Positions 1-10,083 of a DNA stretch of 64,000 nucleotides are shown piece by piece. Origin of the DNA: Rhodobacteraceae bacterium SB2 (GTDB taxonomy: Bacteria > Pseudomonadota > Alphaproteobacteria > Rhodobacterales > Rhodobacteraceae). The notes beneath the pieces are model-generated. The model was not told where the DNA came from and did not search any database. It saw only the letters and a program-made list of their open reading frames with translations. The position numbers and the translations under genes were made by a program. Every line of letters starts with the position of its first letter. Positions within the stretch are counted from its first letter, which is position 1. Where the stretch lies: contig LGRT01000034.1 of the NCBI GenBank assembly GCA_001642945.1, forward strand, positions 1-64,000. The letters are read 5' to 3'.

Positions 1-394
1 CATTTGTGCTAGCGTCATAAGTTGTGGTCCAATAGGCATCCACATAGGCTGTTGTTGCACTAGAGCCATCCAAATCTAATGTATCAGTTTTTTGTACATG
101 GCCTGCAGCAGTAGAACTACCGTTGGTTAGAATAGCATCAATCCCTTGACCCACAGTATCAGTTCCAGTTGTGGGGTTAAGGCTATAGGCGGTATCTGCC
201 GTATAACTGACCTTACTTGTATCATAATGTAGGTTAAGCCCAAGACTTGTGACATTAGTGGAATCAGCAAGCAGGCCCACAGACAGGGTGAGTAAATTGG
301 TGTCACTGACCCAATTGACTTCATCAAGGTAGACTGAGAGTTTATTGGCCGTTGCCTGTGACGGTTTTTGAAGTGGATTATAAAGCTGAGCCAT
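1..394 (-). CDS. Partial secreted protein starting with a cohesin-like domain
   Basis: Only the first 131 codons are in the window; the frame stays open to the left edge, so the C-terminus is missing. The ATG shares its A with the TAA stop of the giant protease gene upstream (TAATG), which implies the two are co-transcribed and translationally coupled. No signal peptide is visible. After about 18 residues comes a stretch of alternating beta strands (SVYLDEV, LLTLSVGLLAD, TSLGLNLHYD around residues 19-58), followed by LDLDG and a strand ending in AYW. The pattern of a short strand, then GLxLxLHYD, resembles the cohesin-type beta sandwich found in large bacterial surface proteins. That assignment is by eye and tentative. 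Because the neighbour ends in dockerin-like repeats, this could be its binding partner. Function of the missing part is unknown. Confidence 0.75.
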   Translation of the reverse strand, partial: MAQLYNPLQKPSQATANKLSVYLDEVNWVSDTNLLTLSVGLLADSTNVTSLGLNLHYDTSKVSYTADTAYSLNPTTGTDTVGQGIDAILTNGSSTAAGHVQKTDTLDLDGSSATTAYVDAYWTTTYDASTN

Positions 395-3300
395 TATGCG
401 ATCTCAAGAAGGTGGGTTAGGAGTTCATCCGATGTTGTGATTGGGGAGGCAGAAGAGATCAATGGCAATAATAGATCTGCGGAGGCTCCGGCTATATAGG
501 CATCAATAATCACACCGTCAGTTGAAGCTTTGGTAACTCCATCTCCGTCTACATCAAGAAGTGTTGTCGTATAGTCACTCATAAAGCTCTGCAGTGATGT
601 GGCGCCTGCGCTTGCATCTTCAAACAAGTTCCCGGCAACTTCACTGGTTGTGGTATTAGAAAAGAGTGAGGCCAGAATAGCTTCGCCATCTGTGGCGCTG
701 TTTACACTGCCGCTACCATCCACATCATAATCAGCATGATGCAGATCCAGCTTATAGTCTAAAACCTTTCCAGAGCCTGATTTCACATTGATGAAGATAT
801 CCGAGGTATAATCTTCAAAAATCACAGTCTCATTGCCACCAATTGCGGTCGATGTTGCCAAAACAGTTCCGCTTGCATCGGCCAGTTCAATCACAACATC
901 CTCTTTATTGGTTAAATCACTTTCATCAAGAACTACGCTGAAGAGGTTGGGGCTTTGCTCACTAATCCGCCCTGCGCTGATCTCAAACCAGTCCTGATCG
1001 CCATCAGTCAGAGAAAGGTTTAAGTTTGCAAGAGTGGTATCGCTTTCTGTGTTGAAGGTAAGCGCAGTTGCTTTGGCAACAACATCATTTGAACTACTCC
1101 CTTCAGCAAGGTCGGCAACAACGATCTCTTGTGTGGGTTCTGTCGCAATAAGATCCACATCCATCCGATAGGCGATATCCTGACGTCCAGTACTGGTTTC
1201 TACCTTAATGAAGTAGTCAGACCCTTCGGTTAGATCAAAGCTGTTCTCCAAGCCTTCGCGCTGCGCAATGAGCTCACGCGCAGCATCATAAAGCGCGACT
1301 TTTATAGGTGCCGAGTTTGTGGCATTCACTTTGAGTGTATTGCCTGTTGCTCCAAGACCAGTTGGCGTTGCAAAGCTATACCAGTCGATATCCTGCGCAT
1401 TGTGGATGGTTAGGTTATCAATCAATGTCGCATTCGTTACTGTACCTATTTCAAATGCTGTCAGGCTGCTGTTATTGCCTTGCGAGCTACGCCCCAGCGC
1501 ATCACTTGTTTCGGAATAATCAGGAGTGAGGTTTTCTGCACTTGCAGAACGCACAGAACGATCAGCAACATCATAAAGTTGTTGGAACTGACCCCATGCA
1601 CTGCCAGACTTGCCAATTAGACCTTCACCAGACCAAATTGTTGCATTGCTCTCTAGCAACCCAGCCTGAATACCAGAAAGCTCCTGACGGCTGGAGTTAT
1701 CGACCACGGCAGATTCAATGGCAGTCACAACCGCTCCAGCGGCTGTTTTGAGAGAGTTATTAGACGCATTCTCAGAAATATATTCAAAGAACTGACCTAA
1801 ATCACGCTCTTCACCGGCCCAGCCATAATCCCAGGCTGCAGAGCTCCAAGCGTTCTCAGCCGCATCATCAATAATCAGCCATTCTGAACTAGATACTGTC
1901 AGAGCTGCTAAGTTGAACGTGGCGATTGCATCATCGATATCTTGATATTTAGTCAAATCAACAGAGGAGAGAGTTTCCGCAGATGAGTCATACCATGTGT
2001 CATAGCTATCAACGATATAGCCTCCGAGTGTCTGTGCAGATGCGTATGGGTTATCGGCAAGGCTTTGTAAAAAGGCCTGATAGTCCCAGCCATCACCGGG
2101 CTCTGTTTCTTGCGAGGCGACCATAACATCCGCAATCGGCGCCATTTCCAAACCAACTTCATAGGTTTGCATCAAACACGCATCAAAGCCGATTAAATCC
2201 AAACTATTGCTCGAAGAGAAGGCGGCTGAGTTTTCAATACCGGCTTTGATCTCTGATATGGTTAAGTTGTCATGACCATCCGTATCATCCCAAGCAATAC
2301 CGCTCAGACCCCCGCCGTGATCCCAGATCACAAGCGCATAATTATCTGCCGCGTGGTTTGTCGTCGACCAATCAATGAAGTCAGTGAGCGTATCTGAATC
2401 GCCCATATTCTTCTCACCAACACTAACCAGATCTGAGGTCAAAGCATCAGCCGGGCCTGCCCAGGACCCACCAGCCCAGCCATAAGGATTATATCCATTC
2501 GGATCAGGCGCAATCTCACCCATCCGAGTATCTGTCCATGTCTCACTGGTGGCATAATCATCTGAAAGATCCGTTAGTGTGACAACATTAACGCCTTCAG
2601 GAAGTACAACGCCCTCCATCTCATTGAGATCATCTACAGCAGCGGAAGCCAGGTTATTGTCGCCATCCACATAAACCATTACCGTCCAGCTGGCATTTTC
2701 TGTAGGAGCAACACCGCTGACCTGATCTACATACAGATTGTAATTGCTCAGCTGCGCAGAAGCTGCTGCCTCGCTAGAGGCCGTAGAGCTGACAACTGCA
2801 TAGTAATCCCCAGAAGCAAAGCCACTGGTGTCAACTGACCCACTACCATCTGTTATACTCACAGTACTGCCCACCTGCGTGGTTCCGTCAGAGCTGTAGA
2901 TCTTTAGCTCAGCATCTGCGCCAAGAAGGTTGGTGACTTGAACTGCATTTGAGCTTCCCGCCGTTTCTGCAATCGTGAACTTAAACCAATCCTGATCAGA
3001 GGCATTATGCAATGTGAGATTGTCAAAAGATGCCCGCGTATCGCGCACAGCAACAGCTGAAGACGCATCGTCATTGCTTTCATAATCATCACGGCGAGAG
3101 TTCAGCTGCTTTGGAGCAATGGACAGATCATAATCACGGCTTGTATCCCCGTCATAGCCGTAAACTTCCAGCGTATAGCTCTCATCAATGCTCGATTGGA
3201 ATGTCAGCGTCTCATTATCATCCCCTGACATTGCATAAGCAATTTCTGTTCCACCACTATCTTTTAAAGAAGTGTCAATATCACCGCCCTCATGCGAGAA

Positions 3301-6300
3301 CGACAATGTGATCTGCGTCTCGCCAGCATAGGTCGTTGCAAATTGCAGGAAGTCTTTATCTGTCGAAGAATGAATGCTCAGATCCGCTACGTTCAACGTT
3401 GTGGAAAGCGTCCCCAAATCTGTCGCTGTTGCTGATGTATCATTACTGCTTGCACGATCAAACTGATCAGCCGGGATCACATTTGATTGAGATCCACCAC
3501 CCTCAAGCTCCGTAACATCCATCGAAAGGCTATAATCAGGGATAAGCGCGCCATCCTCGCCCGTTACTTCAAGATAGTAGGTTCCTGCAGCATAGCCCTC
3601 AAAGCTGATCACCTCGCGCCCCGTACCACTCGAAGAGCTGGTCACCAGGCTAGGAGCGCTTGCTCCCACATCGACAGCCCAAAGTGCGAGGTTCATAGAC
3701 CCCATAGCCTCATCGTAATTCATTGAGATCTTAGATGCACTGGAAGACAAGTTGCGCGTCTCAAAGCTAAACCAATCTATATCCGTTGCTGTATGAAGCG
3801 TAAGATCTTCTGTGGAAGATATCAGTGCAACGCTTGACGCCGTACTATATGTTTCATTCCCGCTGCTTCCTTCCAGAGTATCTGCGCTAATCGTGGCTTC
3901 GCTCACAACAACAGGGAAGGAGTAATCTAGAGAATATTCTTGGAAGGCCGTATCACCGTAAGCAAACACCCGCATGTAATAATATGAGCCACCCTCAATA
4001 TCAGAAAGATAGATCGTCTCATTATCCGTCACACTCGTAGAAGAGCGCAGGAGAGTGTTTGTATCGTCATAAAACTCAACATCAATATCGCCGTCCTGAT
4101 GATCAAACACCACGCTGACATACTGATCAGGCGTGCCATCATTGGCAAAATAAGCTTTGTACCAATCCACATCGCCAGAGGTGAGCGTTAAATTCGCAAC
4201 GCTTCCCTCGCCAGTGGCATCACCCATATCAGTGGCTGTCTCAAAGCTGTTATTGGGCTCATAGGTATCATTCAAATCCCCAATCGCCGCAGAAGAGGAA
4301 ACGCTAAAGCTCAGATCATAATCTGCGACAGTGGCATCGCTATATTCATAGATTTTCAGGTAATATTCGCCAGATGCCAAACCAACCAATGAGATCTCTT
4401 CACTACCTGCAACGCCGTAAGACCCCTCAATCCAGTTCTCACCAGCCTTAAACAGCTCCATATCAAGATCTGCAGCAGCACCATCAAAGCTTATACCTAC
4501 ATCCAGACGCGTTGCGGCATCATAGGTGAACTTAAACCAATCGGCATCACCAGAGCTATCAATCGTCAAATCATTTAAATTAGGCAGAGCACTTATCTCT
4601 GAAGCCGATGTAATTGAGCCTAGATCATATGATGCGTTAATATCATCGTTCTCTTCAAAACTATCAGCCGCAATTTGCTCTTCGCCGCTGTCTTCTTCAG
4701 CAAAACGAATATTATAACTATCTAAAGTAGCACCATCATATCCATAAGCGCGCAGCGTATATGTCCCAGCCTCTAAGCCACTAAGATAAATATACTCGTT
4801 ATCATCTCCAGAAGAAGATCCATCAATCCAATAGCCGCTACTATCCAGTAGCTCGATATCTAAATCGCCACTCGAATGAGAAAAGAGCGTCTCAATAACA
4901 AGGTTCTGATCTGCTCCAAGCTTGAAGCTATAAAAATCTTCATCAGAACTACTGTGAATGTTCGCGCTCGAAACAATCGCTCCAGCAGAACCAGTTGATG
5001 CAATGCTACCCAAATCGTAAGCGCCCGAAAAACTCTCATTCTTCTCATATGCATCAGGCGTAAAAGTGGTTGTCTTAAGCGTAACGTCAGCTTCTACTGA
5101 ATAAGATGAAGAAACAGCATCATTATAGCCATAAACGCGTAGGACGTACTCTCCCGCAGCCATACCTTCTGCATAAATAATTTCTTCATCAGAAACAGTC
5201 GTTGATGAATCAAGCCAATTGCCTGCGCCGTCATAAAGCTCAATATCAAGATCACCTTCAGCGTGATCAAACTTTACCGTAAATTCAATATCGGCTTCTG
5301 TATCTATTCCAAAGCGATAATAATCATCATCACCAGCTGCATCTATTGTTAGATCTTCAACTAAATACGCATCTGAGGCAGGAATAACGCCCGCATAATA
5401 AGCTGTCTCAAAAGTATCATTCTCTTCCAGAAGATCACCAACGGCGCTGCTACCCGCAGTTGCACTGAGCGAATAATTCGCTTCAGCTCCAGCATAGCCA
5501 TAAACATGCAAATAATACGTTCCTGAACGCGATGCTGTTAAACTTTCATTATCCGTAGAGGACGCAGAGTCCGAAAGGTAATTATACGCCGCATCATATA
5601 ACGAAACATCAAGATCCCCCTCACTGTGAGAAAACGACGTCAATATCTCGAATGTCTCGCCACTCTTCACGTAAAACTTATAGTAATCATCATCAGTCGT
5701 ATTGGAAATACGAAGGCCAGATAAATCCGCTAATGCAACGTCAAGTGATACTCCGCTCTTCGTATTTATATCATACGCTGCATCAAAACTATCATTCGGC
5801 TCAGTAGGGTCGGGACCAAACCCATCAAATGCAGACACAATGCGGGTTTCATTTGTAGTGCTATCTACAAGAGTTTCAAAAGTCAGGCTGTTAGTGCTTT
5901 GGACGGTAAATTCTACTTCATCCTCAAAAAGAGAAATTCGGTAAGCATGATCGCCATTTGTACCAGTTGCGCCTAAGTCTTCAATGTTTATATCGTCTTC
6001 AGTTACATCCTGCTGACCGTCAAGACCATATTGAAAGACTAGCTTTTCCTCTGCTTCTAAGTCGTAGATTGTATCTCCATCCCACGAACTTACGTAACTC
6101 CAAAAGCTATCTTTGCCCTGACCGCCGTAGATTGTATCGACTCCAGCGTTGGCTCGAATATCATCATCCCCAGCACCGCCGTAGATTATATCATTTCCAC
6201 TTCCCGCATGAATAATATCGCTTCCAGCATTTCCATACAGGGTGTCATTTCCTTCTTTTCCCCAGATTGTATCGGCGCCAAATCCTCCATATATAAGATC

Positions 6301-9300
6301 ATCACCCGGATTCGATCCACTTAAATCTCCGTAAATTGTATCGGAGCCGTAACCACCATAAATTTCATCATTACCGTCGCCCCCACTGACCCAAGAATTA
6401 GTGCCGTTTATTGTAATTATGTCGTTGCCTGCATTTCCGAATGCCTCGACATAATTACCAAAGCCAGTTGCTAAAACATCATTTGACTGTGTCCCAACGT
6501 ACATTACGCTTGCTTCGTGTGTTTGTTCGCCTGAAACTCCTAATGAAACACCATAAGCTTCATATGAATTATCATCAGCTCTAAAAAAGAAAGTTTCTAT
6601 GTCATAAGGATTTATGACTTCTAGATATTCGTCTTCACTGTTACGTTTTTCGAAAAATAGCCGATCGTTTTCAAAATAGACTCCACCAAAGTATCTGTTT
6701 CCATCAATTCTGGTTACGAGCTCGATTGTGTCACTCCCGGACGTATCAATTACCGTGTCAAAGCCTTCGTAACGGTAAGAATAAAAATCATCGCCATCCC
6801 CCCCTCTTAGCTCGTCGTCGCCCGCTCCGCCATGTAGCCTATCATCGCCGTCTGCACCACTGAGTGTGTCATCTCCTGAGCCACCATAGAAAGTTTCATT
6901 TCCTCGATGGCCAATCATATTATCGTCAAGAGAGTTTCCGGTTATAGTATCGACCCCTTGGAAAGTATCCATGTCTCCCCAGCCGTCGTTTTCTACTGTA
7001 CCAGTTCCGACATCAGTAAATTTTACTGTTATTCCTGATGTTATTAACCCCGCATTGTCATACCCGTCGTCTTCATAATTAAGATGGATTGTGGAGCTAT
7101 CCATTGAAATAATATTATCACTACCGCTACCTGCGAAAACCAGCGCTTCGGCGCCAATTACAGTAGCAATGTCACTACCAGACCTTAAAAAAACGTAACC
7201 ATCAACATCTGTATAAAATTGATCGTCAAAAGAAGTGGTGTGAAAGCCTTGAAAATTGCTTAGAGTGTCATTGGAGTTAAGATTATCAGTCTGCGCACTG
7301 TAAGCTTTTAAGCCCTTTTGTTCTGAATTTGAGTAATTTAAAGCGATGCCTTCACGCAGGTCTTCGTACATTAGAGTGTTAAAACCCGTACCACCATCAA
7401 CTTGGTCAACGCCGTAACCTGGATTTATCCAATCCTTATCGCCACCTCCATCTAGGATATCATCTCCGTCATTGCCAAAAAGCCGATCAAAACCATATCC
7501 TCCGAGTAAGGTGTCGTTTCCGACACGGCCGTGGATAGTATCCTCACCACCACCTCCTACCAAAGTATCACCGCCAGCGCCGCCCATTAACGTATCATCG
7601 CCAGAACCTGCTGTTAGAATATTGTCTGAACTATCTCCAATTAGCGATAAGTCCCAATCAACAAGACTAAAATCAACGTTTTCGATGTTTGTAACGGTAT
7701 CTTGCAGCGGATGATCTCGATCTGTGACTGATCCAGAGTATCCCGTTTCAAGATTGACCTCGATCTCTAGATTGAGCCCCGCTTCAACAGTAGACTTCTT
7801 ATAAGTGTCGATGCCTTCGCCACCATCAAAGAGTTGAGCCCCACTTCCTGAATGAATGAGGGTATCGTTGCCTGCGCCGCCATATAGCTTATCGTCACCA
7901 GAACCTGCATCTAGCGTATCATCACCCGCACCGCCCGTTAACGTATCATCACCAGCGCCACCTGTTATGGTATCATCACCAGACCCGCCTGAGATGATAT
8001 TGTCTCCCTCATCACCTATCAGTTGGGACGCTAGAGGACCTCGATAATCAATGTTTTCAATCGATATAAGTTTGTCTTCCAGCGGGCTATCTACTCCAAA
8101 AGCACCTGAGATACCGGTTGCAAGATTTATCTCCGCAACAAAGCCGTCGATGGTTGGGGTGTAATTCGTGAGATCTAGTTGAACGGTATCTGAACCGTCG
8201 CCTCCATCTAATGTAGCAGTTCCGGAGCCATTTATGATCAACCGGTCATCGCCGCCTTCACCGAACAAGCGATCATCCCCAGATCCTGTAGACAGAGTGT
8301 CATCACCAGTGCCACCGTAGAGCCTATCATCGCCTGCACCACCGTTAAGAGTGTCGTCCCCATCGCCGCCGGTGAGTGTATCGTTACCAGCACCACCGAA
8401 TAGCCGGTCATTGCCAGCTCCACCGCCTATAGTGTCGTCGCCGTCTTGACCGCGTATCCGATCTACGAACGAGCCGCCACTAACAACATCATCTCCGGAG
8501 CCTGCTTCTATCCAGCTCGTACCACCGGCAGAATTATCAATTACATCATTCCCTTTGTATCCATAAAACTCGTCATGGCGCATGTTGTCGCCTGGAGAAC
8601 CTACCAAGGTGTCATCGCCGATTGTGCCAACTAACAACTCATCATAGTTGGGGTCGTTTACTTCCGTGTCATCAATTCTTAAACGAACCGAGTAACCAGA
8701 ACTGTCATATTCAAAGAGTTCAATACTTTTTGATGAGTCTGCGAAATGATCTTCAATTGTAAAACCACTTAAACCATTTTCAGAAATATAAACAAAATCA
8801 TTACCATCCCTGTACGGTGAACCCCAACCTGAATTGTCGCTGTGGCTAGAGTGAAAAAGTATTGTATCAAAGCCGCCACTGTCTCTAATTGTGTTAAAAC
8901 CTTCGAGGCCTTTATATCTGTAAGTATCATCGCCTAAACCACCGATCGCTATATCGTCGCCAGAACCAAAGCTAATAAAGTCATTGCCTGCGCCGGCATT
9001 TAAGGTGTCATCACCGCCTCTTCCTTTGAGTTCATTATTGTTCTCATCTCCAGTTAACGTGTCCGCAAGAGAAGAACCAGATAAGCCATAAAATTCGCCA
9101 TCTACGGTTACTGAATGATTTTTCGTATCATAGCTGTATTCAAATATGGTATCGTTTACACTCCATTTAACACCTGTATCGGTAGACCACGGAGCTTCGA
9201 TAACTCCCAAGCGCTCATTGCCCAAAATCGTAACTGTGTCATGACCTCCAAGACCACCATTCCAATAAAAGTAATTCACATCACCAATGACAACCTGATC

Positions 9301-9726
9301 GTCAAACTCACTTCCCCATAAATGCGCTCCAGCCTCAGGTTCAATTAATGTATCAAAGTCGCCAAACTGGTCTCTAATGTTGTATGCTTCGACAGTGACA
9401 CCGTTTATTTTGCGGCTTTCATCACTGAAATTAATAAGTAATTCTTCGGTTGCTGGAGTTTCGTTAAAATCATAATGCAACCAACCCCACACACCATTCA
9501 TTCTAATTTGATCGTTACCAGCCTCAGAATAGTAACGACCGCTGGTACCTATTCCGTCTTCGTCTACACCGAACTCTATAATGTCATCGCCAGAACCTCC
9601 ATAAAACCAGTCGCTCCCAGCACCGCCGTCTAAAGTGTCATCGCCAGAATACCCATAAATGGTTTCATCGGCTATGGTGCCTTGTAGATTGTCCGAGCCG
9701 CTCGTCCCTTCAATTTTCTGAGACAT
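394..9726 (-). CDS. Giant RTX / PPC / clostripain-type (C11) protease with dockerin-like C-terminus
   Basis: A 3110-residue protein, probably extracellular. Residues 1 to about 1290 carry many glycine-aspartate nonapeptides (GGAGDDTL type), the calcium-binding RTX repeats typical of type I secretion substrates. From about 1305 to 2340 there are roughly eight tandem PPC (pre-peptidase C-terminal) modules, each opening with an EPNDSFxxA-like motif and carrying DxDWF/YxF. A peptidase C11 domain begins near 2345 (WTVMVYVDGDN); the expected catalytic pair is His2470 in DHGGG and Cys2517 in DACLM. Two more PPC-like modules follow, then two dockerin-like EF-hand loops (DVDGSGSV near 2997, DVDGDGV near 3070). 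There is no N-terminal signal peptide. I chose ATG 9726 because a GGAAG Shine-Dalgarno lies 7 bases upstream (9734-9738); the ATG at 9744 has none. RTX at the N-terminus and a dockerin at the C-terminus is an unusual order. Likely role: calcium-dependent secreted protease. Confidence 0.9.
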   Translation of the reverse strand: MSQKIEGTSGSDNLQGTIADETIYGYSGDDTLDGGAGSDWFYGGSGDDIIEFGVDEDGIGTSGRYYSEAGNDQIRMNGVWGWLHYDFNETPATEELLINFSDESRKINGVTVEAYNIRDQFGDFDTLIEPEAGAHLWGSEFDDQVVIGDVNYFYWNGGLGGHDTVTILGNERLGVIEAPWSTDTGVKWSVNDTIFEYSYDTKNHSVTVDGEFYGLSGSSLADTLTGDENNNELKGRGGDDTLNAGAGNDFISFGSGDDIAIGGLGDDTYRYKGLEGFNTIRDSGGFDTILFHSSHSDNSGWGSPYRDGNDFVYISENGLSGFTIEDHFADSSKSIELFEYDSSGYSVRLRIDDTEVNDPNYDELLVGTIGDDTLVGSPGDNMRHDEFYGYKGNDVIDNSAGGTSWIEAGSGDDVVSGGSFVDRIRGQDGDDTIGGGAGNDRLFGGAGNDTLTGGDGDDTLNGGAGDDRLYGGTGDDTLSTGSGDDRLFGEGGDDRLIINGSGTATLDGGDGSDTVQLDLTNYTPTIDGFVAEINLATGISGAFGVDSPLEDKLISIENIDYRGPLASQLIGDEGDNIISGGSGDDTITGGAGDDTLTGGAGDDTLDAGSGDDKLYGGAGNDTLIHSGSGAQLFDGGEGIDTYKKSTVEAGLNLEIEVNLETGYSGSVTDRDHPLQDTVTNIENVDFSLVDWDLSLIGDSSDNILTAGSGDDTLMGGAGGDTLVGGGGEDTIHGRVGNDTLLGGYGFDRLFGNDGDDILDGGGDKDWINPGYGVDQVDGGTGFNTLMYEDLREGIALNYSNSEQKGLKAYSAQTDNLNSNDTLSNFQGFHTTSFDDQFYTDVDGYVFLRSGSDIATVIGAEALVFAGSGSDNIISMDSSTIHLNYEDDGYDNAGLITSGITVKFTDVGTGTVENDGWGDMDTFQGVDTITGNSLDDNMIGHRGNETFYGGSGDDTLSGADGDDRLHGGAGDDELRGGDGDDFYSYRYEGFDTVIDTSGSDTIELVTRIDGNRYFGGVYFENDRLFFEKRNSEDEYLEVINPYDIETFFFRADDNSYEAYGVSLGVSGEQTHEASVMYVGTQSNDVLATGFGNYVEAFGNAGNDIITINGTNSWVSGGDGNDEIYGGYGSDTIYGDLSGSNPGDDLIYGGFGADTIWGKEGNDTLYGNAGSDIIHAGSGNDIIYGGAGDDDIRANAGVDTIYGGQGKDSFWSYVSSWDGDTIYDLEAEEKLVFQYGLDGQQDVTEDDINIEDLGATGTNGDHAYRISLFEDEVEFTVQSTNSLTFETLVDSTTNETRIVSAFDGFGPDPTEPNDSFDAAYDINTKSGVSLDVALADLSGLRISNTTDDDYYKFYVKSGETFEILTSFSHSEGDLDVSLYDAAYNYLSDSASSTDNESLTASRSGTYYLHVYGYAGAEANYSLSATAGSSAVGDLLEENDTFETAYYAGVIPASDAYLVEDLTIDAAGDDDYYRFGIDTEADIEFTVKFDHAEGDLDIELYDGAGNWLDSSTTVSDEEIIYAEGMAAGEYVLRVYGYNDAVSSSYSVEADVTLKTTTFTPDAYEKNESFSGAYDLGSIASTGSAGAIVSSANIHSSSDEDFYSFKLGADQNLVIETLFSHSSGDLDIELLDSSGYWIDGSSSGDDNEYIYLSGLEAGTYTLRAYGYDGATLDSYNIRFAEEDSGEEQIAADSFEENDDINASYDLGSITSASEISALPNLNDLTIDSSGDADWFKFTYDAATRLDVGISFDGAAADLDMELFKAGENWIEGSYGVAGSEEISLVGLASGEYYLKIYEYSDATVADYDLSFSVSSSAAIGDLNDTYEPNNSFETATDMGDATGEGSVANLTLTSGDVDWYKAYFANDGTPDQYVSVVFDHQDGDIDVEFYDDTNTLLRSSTSVTDNETIYLSDIEGGSYYYMRVFAYGDTAFQEYSLDYSFPVVVSEATISADTLEGSSGNETYSTASSVALISSTEDLTLHTATDIDWFSFETRNLSSSASKISMNYDEAMGSMNLALWAVDVGASAPSLVTSSSSGTGREVISFEGYAAGTYYLEVTGEDGALIPDYSLSMDVTELEGGGSQSNVIPADQFDRASSNDTSATATDLGTLSTTLNVADLSIHSSTDKDFLQFATTYAGETQITLSFSHEGGDIDTSLKDSGGTEIAYAMSGDDNETLTFQSSIDESYTLEVYGYDGDTSRDYDLSIAPKQLNSRRDDYESNDDASSAVAVRDTRASFDNLTLHNASDQDWFKFTIAETAGSSNAVQVTNLLGADAELKIYSSDGTTQVGSTVSITDGSGSVDTSGFASGDYYAVVSSTASSEAAASAQLSNYNLYVDQVSGVAPTENASWTVMVYVDGDNNLASAAVDDLNEMEGVVLPEGVNVVTLTDLSDDYATSETWTDTRMGEIAPDPNGYNPYGWAGGSWAGPADALTSDLVSVGEKNMGDSDTLTDFIDWSTTNHAADNYALVIWDHGGGLSGIAWDDTDGHDNLTISEIKAGIENSAAFSSSNSLDLIGFDACLMQTYEVGLEMAPIADVMVASQETEPGDGWDYQAFLQSLADNPYASAQTLGGYIVDSYDTWYDSSAETLSSVDLTKYQDIDDAIATFNLAALTVSSSEWLIIDDAAENAWSSAAWDYGWAGEERDLGQFFEYISENASNNSLKTAAGAVVTAIESAVVDNSSRQELSGIQAGLLESNATIWSGEGLIGKSGSAWGQFQQLYDVADRSVRSASAENLTPDYSETSDALGRSSQGNNSSLTAFEIGTVTNATLIDNLTIHNAQDIDWYSFATPTGLGATGNTLKVNATNSAPIKVALYDAARELIAQREGLENSFDLTEGSDYFIKVETSTGRQDIAYRMDVDLIATEPTQEIVVADLAEGSSSNDVVAKATALTFNTESDTTLANLNLSLTDGDQDWFEISAGRISEQSPNLFSVVLDESDLTNKEDVVIELADASGTVLATSTAIGGNETVIFEDYTSDIFINVKSGSGKVLDYKLDLHHADYDVDGSGSVNSATDGEAILASLFSNTTTSEVAGNLFEDASAGATSLQSFMSDYTTTLLDVDGDGVTKASTDGVIIDAYIAGASADLLLPLISSASPITTSDELLTHLLEIA

Positions 9727-10083
9727 TTTATAACTTCCATTCATGTTTTAAATTTTGTTCGTAGCATTTATGGGATTAGCTTTTAGAACACACTTTACGT
9801 TAACATATTGAGACTTATTTGTGCAATCCAAAAGGTTTACTCTTATGCAGTTCCAATACCAAAACTCTCAACAAACCAATTAGTATGTTTCCAATAATGT
9901 ATTGTTAGCCGCGATCTTCTTTCCGGAACAGGAATGCAGAGAGCGAAAAACTAGTAGAACCATCGATGCAGTTATTGGGTTGATAATGAGTAAGGCACCC
10001 AACCAAATGGTACTAAAAATGGTACTAATTAAGCACGATTTTAGATGTAATTTATTTAAAACAATGGGTTAAGGGGGGGGGTA
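9727..10083. other. Intergenic region between RTX gene and tRNA-Val
   Basis: No convincing gene. It should hold the promoter of the RTX protease, but I found only weak -35/-10 matches. It contains a perfect 12-bp tandem duplication (AAATGGTACTAA twice, 10005-10028) and a run of nine G just before the tRNA 3' end. AT-rich relative to the lon side. Confidence 0.5.
10005..10028. repeat. Perfect 12-bp tandem duplication near tRNA-Val
   Basis: Two adjacent identical copies of AAATGGTACTAA lie about 55 bases from the 3' end of tRNA-Val. Each copy contains the palindrome GGTACC-like core TGGTACTA only in part, so it is not an obvious operator. It may be a scar of integration or a simple replication slippage. 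Confidence 0.6.

Noticed and set aside
5700-8650. Plus-strand open frames opposite the RTX gene (for example 7472-8047)
   Set aside because: Pro/Ser-rich products such as PAPPVNVSSPAP are the expected antisense reading of Gly-Asp repeats, not real proteins.
6000-9700. CRISPR-like array of short repeats
   Set aside because: The repeats are 27 bases long because they encode RTX nonapeptides in frame; they vary in sequence and have no spacers.
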